Position numbers and translations under genes: made by a program
Part shown: piece after piece, positions 20,280-31,879 of the stretch
Position numbering within the stretch: position 1 is the first letter of the stretch
Layout: each line of letters opens with the position of its first letter
DNA from: Sciurus carolinensis
Taxonomy: Eukaryota > Chordata > Mammalia > Rodentia > Sciuridae
NCBI RefSeq assembly: GCF_902686445.1
Contig: NC_062214.1
Location: 46,261,454-46,325,453, forward strand
Reading direction: 5' to 3'
DNA: 64,000 bases
Notes under the pieces: generated by a model
The model's input: only the letters and a program-made list of their open reading frames with translations
Database searches by the model: none
What the model was told of the DNA's origin: nothing

Positions 20280-21853
20280 TTTAGTTTTAGTTTATTTTTT
20301 TAATTGTAAACAAATGAGGTACAACTTGTTTCTCTGGTTGTACATGAAGTAGGGGCATACCATTTGTGTAATCACACATTACCTAGAGTAATAGTTTTTG
20401 ATTCATTCTGTTATTTTTCATTCCTCCACCCCTCCCACCCCTCTTTTTCATCTGTATAATCTATCCTTCCTCCATTCTTGCCTCCCTCCCACCCCCATTA
20501 TGTATCATCATCTGCTTATCAGCGAGATCATTCGTCCTTTGGTTTTTTGAGAATGGCTTATCTCACTTGGCATAATAGTCTCCAACTTCATCCGTTTGCC
20601 TGCAAATGCCATAATTTTATTCTTCTTTATGGCTGAGTAATATTCCATTGTATATATATATACCACAGTTTCTTTATCCATTCATCCATTGAAGGGCATC
20701 TAGGTTGGTTCCACAATCTGGCTATTGTGAATTGAGCAGCTATGCACATTGACGTGTCTGCATCACTGTAGTATGCTGATTTTAAGTCCTTTTGGAATAG
20801 ACCAAGGAGTGGGATAGCTGGGTCAAATGGTGGTTCCATTCCAAGTTTTCTAAGGAATCTGCACACTGCTTTCCATAGTGGCTGCATTAATTTGCAACCC
20901 CACCAGCAAAGTATGGAGTGTACCTTTTTCCCCACATCCTTGCCAATACCTATTGTTGCTTGTATTCTTGATAATCACCATTCTAATTGGGGTGAGATGG
21001 AATCTTAGGGTAGTTTTGATTTGCATTTCTCTTATTACTAGAGATGTTGAACATTTTTCCATATGTTTGTTGATTGCTTGTAGATCTTCTTCTGTGAAGT
21101 GTCTGTTCATTTCCTTAGCCCATTTGTTGATTGGGTTATTTGTATTCTTGCTGTAAAGTTTTTTGAGTTCTTTATATATTCTGGAAATTAGTGCTCTATC
21201 TGAAGTATGATTGGCAAAGATATTCTCCCACTCTGTAGGCTCTCTTTTCACATTGCTGATAGTTTCCTTTGCTGAGAGAAAGCTTTTTAGTTTGAATCTT
21301 TCCCAGTTATTGATTCTTGCTTTTATTTCTTGTGCTTTGGGAGTCATGTTAAGGAAGTCTAATCCTAAGCCTACATGATGAAGTTTTGGACCTTCTTTTT
21401 CTTCTATGAGGTGCAGGGTCTCTGGTCTGATTCCGAGATCCTTGATCCATTTTAAGTTGAGTTTTGTACAGGGTGAGAGATAGGGGTTTAGTTTCATTCT
21501 GCTGCATATGGATTTCCAGTTTTCCCAGCACCATTTGTTGAACAGGCTATCTTTTCTCCATTGTATGTTTTTGGCACCTTTGTCTAGTATGAGAAAACTG
21601 TATTTATTTGGGTTTGTCTCTGTGTGCTCTATTCTGTACCATTGATCTAGCTGCCTATTTTGATGTGAATACCGTGCCATTTTTGTTACTATTGCTTTGT
21701 AGTATAGTTGAAGTTCTGGTATTGTGAAACCCCTGCTTCACTCTTCCTGCTAAGGATTGTTCCAGTTATTCTGGGTCTCTTATTCTTCCAAATGCATTTC
21801 ATGATTGCTTGCTCTATTTCTGTGAGGTACGTCATTGGGATTTTAGTTTTAGT
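20280..21853 (-). mobile_element. 5'-truncated L1 (copy A) with 12-bp TSD
   Basis: The body, 20292-21841, is the 3' UTR and C-terminal third of ORF2, read on the minus strand. Perfect duplications TTTAGTTTTAGT flank it at 20280-20291 and 21842-21853. The ORF2 part is broken by frameshifts into fragments at 20627-20935 and 20850-21680. The 5' truncation is the usual result of incomplete target-primed reverse transcription. Confidence 0.93.
20627..21680 (-). pseudogene. L1 ORF2 C-terminal fragment, frameshifted
   Basis: Residue runs such as RLWNQPRCPSMDEWIKKLWY and TEWENIFANHTSDRALISR identify the C-terminal region of the L1 ORF2 protein, beyond the reverse transcriptase core. At least one frameshift near 20.9 kb splits it, and both endonuclease and RT domains are absent. 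It is non-functional. Confidence 0.93.
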
Positions 21854-21861
21854 AGAATCAA

Positions 21862-22074
21862 AAAGCAGAGAGCTCACACATGCCTGTGATCCCATTGATC
21901 TGGAGGCTTAATTAGAAAGGAACTCAAGTTCAAGGTGAGCCTCAGCAACTTAGTGAGACCCTGCCTCAAAGTAAAAATAAATAAATAGAAAGGGCTGGGG
22001 AAGTAGCTCAGTGGTAGAGCATCCCTGAATTCAGTCCCCAGTACCACTGCAAGGGGGAAAAAGAAAGCAGAGAG
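21862..22074 (+). mobile_element. Composite B1-like/ID SINE with 11-bp TSD
   Basis: The body lies at 21873-22063 and carries GTGAGACCCTGCCTC, then GGCTGGGGAAGTAGCTCAG and TCAGTCCCCAGTACC. Perfect AAAGCAGAGAG duplications lie at 21862-21872 and 22064-22074. It landed next to the 5' end of L1 copy A. Confidence 0.95.
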
Positions 22075-23063
22075 TTAATATAACACAAAAGCCTATAACT
22101 GTTAGTGTTTGAGCATTATTGGGTGAGGGCAAGGTTTAAGTATGCACCTGAAATGTTGGTCACTTACATGGAACCCGAATGCTTATGTTTTTGAAACTCA
22201 TTTGCTGAATCCTTAATGTTTTATGCAAGAATGATTTTTTTTTTTAAATTGAGGCTTGGCATTCAGTTAAGAACTAGAAAAACAACCTGCTGTTTACACA
22301 AGAAGGGGAAAAAAAATTCCTTGTTTTCACATGAAAACAGAGCAACCTCATGGCCCTCACCCCTGAAATGTGGGCATACAAGTGCAGATGTATTCAGGAG
22401 CTCTGGGTCCTTTATAAGCAAGAGACCCACTTTAAGCGTGTGTAAAGTGCAAGGCCACCAGGGGAGCCTCCTCATAATCTCCTCAAGTCCAGACTTCCAC
22501 TCATGTTTGCAGAATTAGGACCTGTGATTATAGTGTCAGGGCATCACGAAGGCTGAGTGTGAGGTCCTGGTTTCAGACCTGAATCTGAGCCCTGTGTACT
22601 GCTGACTGGTAATGCTGACAGGGGAACTTAATTCCTCTCTTCTAAGCCTCAGGTTTTCCATCTGTAAAATGAATCCATATACTGCCTGACATGGGATTGT
22701 CATGAGGGGTTCCCTGTAAACACTCTTAGCTCAAGTTCTTGGGAGAGGATAATTATTTGGAGTTATTAATCATGTAATCATGTCTTCGGGCACTTTAAAG
22801 ATAATAGATCTTGGGTTTTCACTTCAGATATTACACCTAAATTGTTTGCAGAATTCTCAGTCTGATAATCTCTTCATTTTTTTCTTCCAACCCTAATAGA
22901 TTTAGATAATTGAGTCGGAAAAGAATTCAGTCATGTCCTTTTAGCAACTCCTCAGGTGAAAAACTAATGACACAGTTTTTGATTGACTTGATGTGATTGA
23001 TCTAATTGGTCAAAAGAGTTGATTTTGAAGGCTTGGTGTCAGGGTATCATGAAGGCTGAGTGT
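22075..23063. other. Intergenic with one MIR, no gene seen
   Basis: A MIR lies at about 22556-22725 (TCTAAGCCTCAGGTTTTCC, then ATCTGTAAAATGAATCC). A 28-base motif at 22533-22560 recurs at 23036-23063 with two mismatches. The rest looks unique. Confidence 0.6.
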
Positions 23064-23454
23064 GGTACCTGCTTTTTGTTATGATAATAAAATAATTAAG
23101 AAAACTAACTTATAAAGGGAAAAGGAGTATTTGGTCCACAGTTTTGGATGTTTGATCCCATGATTGAGTGGACCAATTATTTTGGGTCTGTGGTGAGGTA
23201 GCATATCATGGTAGAGGCTGTGGTGGAGCAAATCTGCTTGCATTACCAATCAGGGAGCAAAATGGGAGAAATGGGAAATGAAAGACCAGTGTTCTACCGC
23301 CCTCTTTGAGGGTACCTCCCCAGTGACCTACGGGTCTCCCACTATGCCCCAACTCCCAAAGGTTCCATTACCTTCCATAGCACTACCCTGGGTACCAAGT
23401 CTTTAACACATGGACATTTTGGAACATTAAGATCTAAACCACAGCATGTGTTGT
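23064..23454 (-). mobile_element. MaLR-type solo LTR
   Basis: The order AACTTATAAAGGGAAAAGG, CCACAGTTTTGG, GTGACCTACGGGTCTCCCAC, CACATGGACATTTTGG, ATCTAAACCACAGCA is that of a reverse-oriented THE1/MST/MLT1-class LTR. Both ends are diverged and no internal region is attached. The class is old and non-coding. Confidence 0.7.
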
Positions 23455-23799
23455 CTATGTTCTGGTGGCTTCATGGATGTGAGACTTGTGTCCTTGCAAA
23501 GGTCCCACGATGAAAAGAATCTCATGCTTATTTTAATTCTCTGCTGTTTCCCTCTTGAAAATTGTTAAAAACTTCTGAACAAGCCCCCTCCTCTTTTCTT
23601 TGTAACACAGATTTTATCATTGGTCCTGGACCTGGAAAAGACATTTTAAAAGGCAAAAAGGTCAAGATAGTGCTAGAGAAGGTTGCACCAGGACATCTGC
23701 TTGGCTTGTGAAGATACCTATTACTTCAGAGTCTACAGGAGAGAGAGCACAGAATCTTCTGGATGACATAGCAGTTGACTTTTATTTTTCATCTAGACA

Positions 23800-24252
23800 A
23801 AGTAAGATTAAAAACAAATTGACAGGACACAAGACATAACATTTTTTCCAAGTTATATGACAGTTTCCTATTCTTTGACTCAGTTATGAATATCTTCTGC
23901 CTTTATTGAATAGTCATATGATGCTGGAGGTAGGAAGGAGTTTTTCCATTCTATATTCAGAACACAAGTCACAAAGGAAAAAGACTGAGAGATTTGACCA
24001 CATACAAAAACTTTAGCTTATTTAAAAGTATTATAACTAGAGATAAAGAATGAAGAAGATAATTGCAACATAGTGTTAACATTCATTTAGAAGTTTCTAC
24101 TAAAACTAGGAGAGGAGTTCAAAGTTTCCCAATGAAGATAAATAATATGTTGAAGGATGTGGAAATGTTAATTAACCCTGATTTGATCATCACACATTGT
24201 ATTGTCTATCAAATCATCCCACTGTACTTCATATACACTGTACATTATTATG
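23800..24252 (+). mobile_element. Ancient L1 3' end fragment
   Basis: Phrases such as AGAGATTTGACCACATACAA and TTAATTAACCCTGATTTG, then ATCACACATTGTATTG resemble the terminal ORF2 and 3' UTR of old (L1M-class) elements. The frame is destroyed. Confidence 0.55.
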
Positions 24253-24475
24253 TCAAGAAGGGAAGGGAGGGGGGAGGGGAGTAGGAAACACAGTAGAGTT
24301 AATCAGACATAAGGATTCCTATCCTTGCATAGGAATACACGACCAGGGTAATTCTACATCATGTACAACCACAAGAATAGGATCCTAATTAGGGTAAGTT
24401 ATACTCCATGTATGTATAATATGTCAAAGTACTCTCTACTGTCATGTATATCTAAAAAGAACAACAACCAAAAAA
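24253..24475 (+). mobile_element. Short squirrel-type L1 3' end
   Basis: It has the purine-rich AAGGGAGGGGGGAGGGG start and the shared terminal segment CACGACCAGGGTAATTC ... CTACTGTCATGTATATCTAA, then an A-rich tail. The same 3' terminus recurs at 24766, 25634, 26540, 29639 and 52698. Confidence 0.8.
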
Positions 24476-24752
24476 GAATTCTTGACAAAAAAGAAACCAT
24501 AAAAATTAACTTCCACTTTTAAAATAAATTGATGAATAGAAAAAGAAGTTCCTACCAAGCAGTAGGAGAAAGATGAGTACTGCATTAGAAAACTGTCAGG
24601 TGAAATAGAATTTAGATAAATCACAAAAAGTTGAGTGCAAATGCCCAGTCAACAAGTAAAACAAAAGTCCACTTTACTAGTACTCAAAGAAAGGAAAAAT
24701 AAAACCAGTTAACTATTTTTTTCTTGTTCACTGAATATACAAAGGTTTCGTT

Positions 24753-24987
24753 AGAATGTTGGAGAGGAAGGGGAATGAAGGGAAGGGAGAGGGGATGAGA
24801 GTAGGAAACACAGTAGAATGAATTGGTCATACCTTTTCTATGTTTGGGTATGAATACACGACCAGTGAAACTCCACCTCATGTACAACCACAAAAATGGG
24901 AAGTTACACTCCATGTATGTTTGGTATGTCAAAATCCATTCTACTGTCATATATAACTAAAAAGAAAATAAAAAAGAATGTTGGAGA
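24753..24987 (+). mobile_element. Very short L1 3' end with 13-bp TSD
   Basis: Only about 209 bases (24766-24974) of L1 3' UTR were inserted. Perfect AGAATGTTGGAGA copies lie at 24753-24765 and 24975-24987, so this is a complete, extremely 5'-truncated insertion, not a remnant. Confidence 0.93.
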
Positions 24988-25618
24988 ATCCTGGGTGCAA
25001 GAGCTTGGTGGTTGGCAGGGAAGGAGAAATTGGTGCTGCTGTTTCTGCAGTCCTATCTTACAGTGTCCTGGTGAAAACCTCAGGAAGCCAATTTAGATGG
25101 AGATTAACCTGCAATGACTGCATGCTGGTGAGATATGCACCCTGGAACGGAAGGAAGGAAGGGTGATCAAGGGCAGAATTGGGGTGTGATGCTGGTGAGG
25201 GATAACCCTGAAGGTGGACGAGTTGTCCCTATCTTGGTTGGGAGAGCCAGGACTTTAAATCCCCAAAGAGGTGACCCTCAGGGTTGACTGCTGTGGACTG
25301 GATGCCCATGTCTGTGGTGGGCCCTGTGTTCCAGCACATTCTACATCATCAGATGGGCAGTGCAGAGGACCCATGAGGTAAGGACATGTGAGGGTAGACA
25401 TGACTTCCTGAGCACTCCTGAGCTTCTCAAGAGCCCATTGGCAGCTCACCACATGTTCCACATGTGTGCTGTACAGCACCTGCATCCCCCTCCACCCTGA
25501 GCTCTACAACCAACTAAGGCTCATTGCTGCTTCTGGTTGGAAATTATCTTATTGAATTTTTTGCAGCTTCACTTGGCCTACTCACAGGTATCAGTTTATA
25601 GTATGCTTACCTTTTTAT

Positions 25619-26244
25619 AAAATAACTATTTACCTCATTTGACCCAACTATTTCACTCCTCAGTTTATATCCAAAAGATTTAAAATTAGTGTACTATAGT
25701 GATGCAGTCTCACAATCTTTATAGCAGCACAATATACGATAGCTAAGCTATGGAACCAACTGAGATGCCCTTCAACAGATGAATGGATAAGGAAATTGTG
25801 ATATGCAAACACAATAGAGTATTACTGATCTGTAAAGAAGAATGACTTTATGACATTTCTGAATAAATGGATGGACCTGGAGACTATCATGCTAAGTGAA
25901 ATAAACCAGTACAAAAAAGCCAAAGGTTGAATGTTTTCACTGATATGTGGAAGCTAATCCACAATAAGGGGGTTTTGGGGAAGACTAGCTATTCAGTAGA
26001 TTAGAAAAAGGGAGAATGAAGGGAAGGAAGGAAGGATAGGAAAAGGAAAGACAGTGGAATGAATTAAAAATAATTTTCCTGTGTACTCACAAGAATACAC
26101 CATAGGGAATCCCACCATCATATACATCCATAAGAATGGGGGTCCTAAATAGAATAAGATATATTCCATACTTGTATAATTATATCAAAATGAATTCTAT
26201 TGTCATGTGTAACCTAAAAAAATCCAATAAAAATAACTATTTAC
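25619..26244 (+). mobile_element. Truncated L1 with 15-bp TSD
   Basis: The body, 25634-26229, holds the last part of ORF2 (ATGGATGGACCTGGAGAC, CTAAGTGAAATAAACCAG) and the 3' UTR. The direct repeats AAAATAACTATTTAC are at 25619-25633 and 26230-26244. Confidence 0.93.
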
Positions 26245-26539
26245 ATATGTTAAGAAAAGATCTGGAAATGTACGCATCAAAGTACTAAAGATTCCATCTT
26301 AAGTAGCTGTCTAGAAATTTTTTATAAATAAAAGCTTTGTATTTAGAATTTTTTCCAATAAGATGATGTTCATTTAATAAGATGAAGTATAACAATAAGT
26401 TTCTACTAAGAGTCATATAGGAAGAATGAAGAAAAAATGACAATTGAATCATACAAGTGTAAGAAATTAAAAAAAGGATTATGAAATTAGAAATCAAGAA
26501 GATTTCAAATGAAAAAGAAATTAAAAACTCAAGAAGTTA

Positions 26540-26802
26540 GAATGTTTTCTCTGATAGGTGGAAGCTAACCCACAATAAGAGATGGGGTGAAGGGAAGACT
26601 AGAAGTAAAGTAGATTGTAGACAATGGGGAATGGAGGGAAGGGAGGGAGGATAGGCAAAGGAAAGACAGTGGGATTAATCTGACATGTACACCTGTAAGA
26701 ATGGGACTCTAATTAAAATAATACATATTCTATCAAAATGGATTCCATTGTAATGTAAACTAAAAAGAACCAATGAATAAATAAGTAAATAAATAAACAA
26801 AG
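26540..26802 (+). mobile_element. L1 3' end fragment
   Basis: GGTGGAAGCTAACCCACAAT, then GAGGGAAGGGAGGGAGG and ATTCCATTGTAATGTAAACT are the L1 3' UTR and terminus, followed by an A-rich tail that runs into the adjacent GA-rich repeat. Confidence 0.85.
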
Positions 26803-26940
26803 AAAGGAAGAAGGAAAGAAATGAAGAAATGAAGAAAGGAGGAGAGAAAGAAAGAAAGAAAAAAAAGAAAGAAAGAAAGGAAGGAAGGAAGAAAGAAAGA
26901 AAAGAAGGAAAGAAAAGAAGGAAAGAAGGAAAGAAAGAAA
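26803..26940. repeat. GAAA/GAAG polypurine microsatellite
   Basis: About 138 bases of A and G in GAAA, GGAA and GAAG units. It probably grew from the A-rich tail of the preceding L1 end. Long Lys/Glu/Arg frames here are artefacts. Confidence 0.95.
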
Positions 26941-26989
26941 ATCGGTTGGCCAAGATAGATGGATTCTTTTCTGGAATTTCAATTATCTT

Positions 26990-27535
26990 TCATTGCTCTA
27001 TATACCTATCCTCAGGCTAGTACCACATTGTTTTTATTACTGTAAATTTATAGTAAGTTTTGAAATCAGAAAATCTATGCCTTCCAAACTTTATTCTTTG
27101 TCAAGATCAGTTTGGCCATTGCAATCACTGTTTTAGTTTCTGCACAAAAACTGGGAAAAAAATGGAAACTGGGATTTTTATAAGGATTGTGATGAATCTA
27201 TTTACCAATCTAAGGAATATTGGTATCTTAACAATAACACATGTCCCAATCTATTGTCACAAGGTATATTTCCATTTATTTAGAACTTCTTTTTATTTCT
27301 TTCAATGATTTTTATAGTTTTAAATGTACAAACATTACACTTATTTTGTTAAACAGATTCTTTAATTTTTATTATTTTCTATACTTCTGTAAATGCTCAA
27401 TGCTAGTGCATAGAAATACAATTAATTTTTTTATGTTGATCTTGTAATTTAGAGCCTTTCTGAGCTACTTTGGTAGTTTTAAAATATTTTGACTTTGTGT
27501 GTGTGTCTATTTTCCTGAATAAATTGTGTACAACT
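26990..27535 (-). mobile_element. Ancient L1 ORF2 fragment
   Basis: Read on the minus strand this matches the familiar ORF2 mid-to-late region. On the + strand it shows the CTAGTACCACATTG ... GTTTTGAAATCAG ... CAAGATCAGTTTGGCC landmarks. It carries many mutations and no intact frame. Confidence 0.7.
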
Positions 27536-27576
27536 CATGCCATTCATGACACATAAGTAAAAATAGTTTTACTTTT

Positions 27577-27735
27577 AAAAAAAGGAAACGTTATTACACA
27601 AATGATATGAATCTACATTGTGTACAACCATAGAAAGGAAATGATGTACCCCATTTGTGTACAATGAATCAAAATGCAGCCTGTAAAAAGTAAATAAATA
27701 AATAAATAAATAATAAATAAAAAAAGGAAATGTTA
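27577..27735 (+). mobile_element. Short L1 3' end with (TAAA)n tail and TSD
   Basis: The body is 27594-27718 (CTACATTGTGTACAACC, CCCCATTTGTGTACAATG), with a TAAA-repeat tail. Near-identical A-rich duplications ending GGAAACGTTA and GGAAATGTTA flank it, differing at one base. Confidence 0.8.
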
Positions 27736-28260
27736 GTAGAAAAGAACAGTAAAGTATATAAAAATAGACAAAAAAAAAAAGAACGCAGGCAGGGATGGTG
27801 AGAAAATGTAGAGAAATAAACTTTTAAGTACAATTTTCCTTCTCTAAGACAGTAAATTGTCTAGAAGGTTAGAGGTTATTGAGAAAACAGAATGAGAAAG
27901 ACAAAGTAGATCCAAAAATTTCATAATCAGTAGTAATAACATTTTAATCAATATAGAAATTGATTTTTTTTCAAGAAAAAATTATGTGGATTTTTCTCAA
28001 AATACTTGAAGACAAATAGTCTAGTCTTCTACTATTCAAACAGTTTTAGCATCAGTAGGCCTTGGGACAAAGGCATTTTATTAACACAGGAGCAGAAAAA
28101 CAATGAAATGGAAAATAGTACTTAAACTGGAAAATAACTTGATCAGTTAATTTTATTAAGACAGAGGAAGAAAAAACATTACAGTGAAAATTTAGTTGTG
28201 TTAAAAATTTTCTCGGAAATGTAAGTCATTGGTTTTCAAATATTTTAAGTTGCAGAACAT

Positions 28261-28505
28261 TTTCTTTCTTTCTTTCTTTTCTTTTTTTTTTTTTTTTTTT
28301 TGGTACTGGGGATTGAACCCAGGGTTGCTTCACAACTAGGCCACATTCCCAACCCTTTTTTGTATTTTATTTAGAGACAGGGTCTTTCTGAGTTAGTAAG
28401 TGCCTTGCTAAGTTGCTGAGATTGTCTTTGAACTCAACGATGCTCCTACCTCAGCCTTCCGAGTTGCTGGGATTACAGGCAAGCACCACCATGCCTGGCT
28501 GGTTT
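28261..28505 (-). mobile_element. Composite B1-like/ID SINE, reverse
   Basis: A poly(T) tail is followed by GGTACTGGGGATTGAACCC, GAGACAGGGTCTTTCTGAG and GAGTTGCTGGGATTACAGGC, the reverse complement of the squirrel dimer. Confidence 0.93.
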
Positions 28506-28781
28506 TGTTTTCTGAATGGATTTTTTCTGCACAACTCTCGTGTGTGTAGCCGGTAATGAGATGACATTGGCTGTTGCGGGTGGTGATGGGAATCAGGCAG
28601 CATGTACTGCAATAGTTATGCACCCTCGAATCTCCTTCTTTGTCCTCCCAACACCCTGCTTTCCAGCCCAAAGCATAGATATTAATATTAAAGTAACAGA
28701 CCTGAGAGTCCTTGAGACCTGAGACCTCATCCCTGGCAGCACTCCTGAACGTTCCCTTCAGTGCACATAACTCAGGCGAGT

Positions 28782-29280
28782 ACAGGTTGAACATCTGAAA
28801 CCTGAAAGGTTTTGAGTACCAACATGACACTCAAAAAATTTCAATGGGGAAGTACTGCAGAATGAGATCTACCAAATTATACTATGTCCCTGTACGAATA
28901 TGCCAAAATGAATCATATATATATATATGAATATTTATAGTGCATTAATTAAAATAACAATAACAGTAATAACGGAAGATCAGTAGAGTGAGCAGATCAT
29001 GGGGAGGGAGGAGAGGAGGGAAAGGAAAGGCACTGGGGAATGAGATTGACCAAATTATTTTATGTGCATATATGAATATGACATCATGACTCTCACTATT
29101 ATATGTAATTATAATGCAACAATAACAATAAAAATTGGATTACAGATGCTTAACCAGTAAAGCCTATTGCAGATGTTTAAGATGTTTGAAAACAAAAAAC
29201 AAAAAACAAACTACAACAAACTTTGAACTCTGAAACCTGCTGGTCCCAAGCATTTCGGATAAGGGATGCGCAACCTGTAT
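28782..29280. mobile_element. pogo/Tigger-like DNA transposon interrupted by L1 3' ends
   Basis: The ends are inverted: CAGGTTGAACATCTGAAACC at the left, and ATTTCGGATAAGGGATGCGC then AACCTG at the right, each bordered by TA, the target of Tc1/mariner-type elements. Two L1 3' ends (about 28844-28970 and 28975-29135) sit inside. There is no transposase frame, so it is non-autonomous. Confidence 0.65.
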
Positions 29281-29627
29281 GACATTTGAACTTCTTCCAC
29301 AGCCCAAGAAACATGTCCTTCAAATTGTGGACAATCTCATATTATTAAAGAAAATAAATAAAAATAGATATTTTCCTTCTCATTAGGAAGATGTAAGTTC
29401 CCACAGGAGATGATCAATTTCATTTACTGAAACAAGCAGGTATGGGTTGAATTGTGTCACCCAAAAAGATATGTTGAAATCTTAACACCCCACCCTCCTG
29501 GTACTGTGAAAATGATCTTGTTTGGAGATAAGTTCTTTGCAGATGTCATTTAGTTAAGATGACATCATGACTATGGGACCTAACCCCATATGACTTGTGT
29601 CCTTATAAGAAGTGGAAAGTGCCATAT

Positions 29628-29773
29628 AAAGATGGAGATCCTACAATATGTATAATCAGAAAAATGAGAGATTACACTCCATTTATGTCTGATCTATCAA
29701 AATGTATAAATGCATTCTACTGTCATGTACAACAAATTAGAACAAAAAAATTAATAAAAGGAAAAGATGGAGA
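29628..29773 (+). mobile_element. Short L1 3' end nested in the LTR, 11-bp TSD
   Basis: The 124-base L1 terminus 29639-29762 is flanked by AAAGATGGAGA at 29628-29638 and 29763-29773. Confidence 0.9.
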
Positions 29774-29984
29774 CATACTGCTGGGTGTGGTGGTACACCC
29801 CTTTAATCCCAGTTACTTGGAAGGCTGAGGCAGGAGGGTTCAAAGCTCCAGGCCAGCTTCAGCAACTTAGCAAGATCCCGTCTCAAAATAAAAGGACTGG
29901 AGATGTAGCTCAGTGGTTAAGCGCCCCTGGGTTCAATCCTCAGTATGGGGGGTTGGGGTGGGGAAGGGGTGGACAGAGACATAC
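29770..29984 (+). mobile_element. Composite B1-like/ID SINE, 9-bp TSD
   Basis: The body is 29779-29975 (GGTGTGGTGGTACACCCCTT, GATGTAGCTCAGTGGTTAAG, GGTTCAATCCTCAGTATGG), flanked by GAGACATAC. It inserted beside the L1 end and is the youngest layer of the nest. Confidence 0.93.
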
Positions 29985-30937
29985 AGAATGAGACTGTGTC
30001 ACCATAGAGATGGAGATTGGAGTGGTGCAGCTATAAGCCAACGATCAAGGAATGCCAAGGATGGAGGCCACTCCAAACTAGGAAGGGCAAGGACAGATTC
30101 TGCCCAGAGTCACAGAGGTTGCATGACCCTCCTCAGACCTAGATTTTGGACTTCTAATCCCCAGGGCTGGGACACAATAAATTTCTTTCTGTTGTTCTAA
30201 GTCACTTAGTTTGGGGTCATTAGTTGTGGTATCCCTAAGAAACTAATACAATACACAAAGATTTTAATACCAAATAATTTCTATTGTCAGTAATAATCTT
30301 TAAAATGCACGGACAATATTCACCCTCAACATCCTAAGAAAAAGTAAGCTTCTCAGAGACATTTTCTGTTTTATTTATCTTTCCATTCATGTAGTGTATA
30401 GTACTGTGCCCGGTACTAACGCACACTCAGTAATTTCTGAGTGAAGGAATGACAAAAGATCCAAGTGAAAGATTTGAGTTGAGTCCCGGTAGGGAAGGGT
30501 TATAACATAAATTAACACAGTGCTGAAATAGTCACCTCAGAAGGGGAAATTTCTGTCAGTTATCTAAGTTTTGGGTCTTGTGTGACAGTAACATATTGTT
30601 TTCTGAGATGAAATAAGGGAGAATGGGTTGCAGAAAATTTATCTTTATACTATGATTTTGGTTTTATGTAACTTAAAGCTATGTGGCACAGGAGCATTTT
30701 ATTAAGGGTTGCATTCCTTAAAGTTTAGATTTGACCAGAATTTTAGCCTGAGCTGTGGGAAGAATGGAGGAACCAATGATGAAGTTCTCTGGAGAAATAA
30801 TCTTTCCCCACATCCCATTTTAAGGTCAGACGCCACAGGACAATCGGATTTTCAAATGGTACAAGTTTAGGCACATTTTGTCTTTGGTTTAAATTTAGTA
30901 TAGCACTGGTTTCTAACCATTTAAAAATTCATGAATG

Positions 30938-31048
30938 CTGGGCTGGGGATGTAGCTCAGTGGTAAAGCATTTGCCTGGCCTGCACAAAGCCCTGGGTTTG
31001 ATCCTCAGCACCATTAAAAAAACAAAATGAACAAACAAACAAAAAAAA
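30938..31048 (+). mobile_element. ID-type SINE
   Basis: GGGCTGGGGATGTAGCTCAG, then GGTAAAGCATTTGCCTGGCC and GGGTTTGATCCTCAGCACC, with an A-rich AAAC-repeat tail. Confidence 0.93.
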
Positions 31049-31065
31049 CTGTGAAAGATGAAGCA

Positions 31066-31247
31066 GAGTTTAGTAAGGTGGTCCAGACCTGTAATCCCAG
31101 TCACTTGGGAGGCTGAGGCAGGGGGAGCAAAAGTTTGAGGTTAGCCTGGGAAAATTAGCAAGTCTGTCTCAAAATAAAATATAAAAACTGCTGGGGATGT
31201 AGCTCAGTGGTAGAGTACCCTTGGGTTTAATCCCTAGTACCAGAAAA
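31066..31247 (+). mobile_element. Composite B1-like/ID SINE
   Basis: CCAGACCTGTAATCCCAGTC, GGGAGGCTGAGGCAGG and AGTCTGTCTCAAAATAAAAT are fused to GCTGGGGATGTAGCTCAGTG and TTTAATCCCTAGTACC. Confidence 0.93.
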
Positions 31248-31330
31248 TAGAATGCATGAATAAGCAAATAAATACATTTGATTTTTCTCAGGTACTATGC
31301 TAAAGTGCTTTCACATATACATATATGCAT

Positions 31331-31411
31331 TTTTTTCTTTTGTTTACTTTTGGTGTTGGGGATTGAAACCCAGGGCCCACGCTTTGCCACTGATTTACAC
31401 ACCAGACCCCA
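31331..31411 (-). mobile_element. ID-type SINE, reverse
   Basis: TTGGTGTTGGGGATTGAAACC, then CACGCTTTGCCACTGATTTA and CACACCAGACCCC are the reverse ID body behind a T-rich tail. Confidence 0.85.
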
Positions 31412-31879
31412 ATGTATTTATTTTTTTAGACGCAGAGTGTTTATTATATTGCTTTTTTCTTCTGTTAACTTTTTTGTTTTTAAATAGTTCTAGACTTGCA
31501 AAAAAGTTGCAAAAATGAAACAAGAAATCTTAACTGAGATTGCTGATTTATGTCTAAATAGTTCTGTGTATTTCCTAAGAACAAGGTCATTTCTTTCTAT
31601 AACCACAATAAGATTATTGAAATCAGATCATTTACATTTGTACGTTATGACTAACAAACTGATAGATCTTATTCAAATATTAGTAATTAATCTCTTTATG
31701 TGAGCCAGGAGCCAATCAAGGACCACACATTGCATTTAGCCTCCTTTAATCTGGGTCAGTTCCTTGGTCATTGTCTTACATGATCTTGTGACTTAGGTAC
31801 AGAGTAGTTATTTTGTAGAATGTAGCTCAATGGAAGTTCTTCTGATGCGTTGTGGTGTTGAGATTCAGGTTATGGTTTC

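Larger units (their letters stand above)
29440..30251 (+). mobile_element. MLT1-type LTR split by nested L1 and SINE
   Basis: The left part (GGTTGAATTGTGTCACCC, TAAGATGACATCATGAC, TGTGTCCTTATAAGAAG) and right part (GGAGTGGTGCAGCTATAAG, TTTTGGACTTCTAATCCCC, AATAAATTTCTTTCTG) read as one MaLR LTR. Together with the next two entries it is a three-layer nest. Confidence 0.8.

Noticed and set aside
22453..22470. GGCCACCAGGGGAGCCTC as a third CTCF site
   Set aside because: The first ten core bases fit but the following GGCGC part is mismatched at three positions, so the match is weak.
26675..27020. Frames rich in Phe/Ser (minus) or Lys/Glu (plus)
   Set aside because: Artefacts of the GAAA/GAAG microsatellite.
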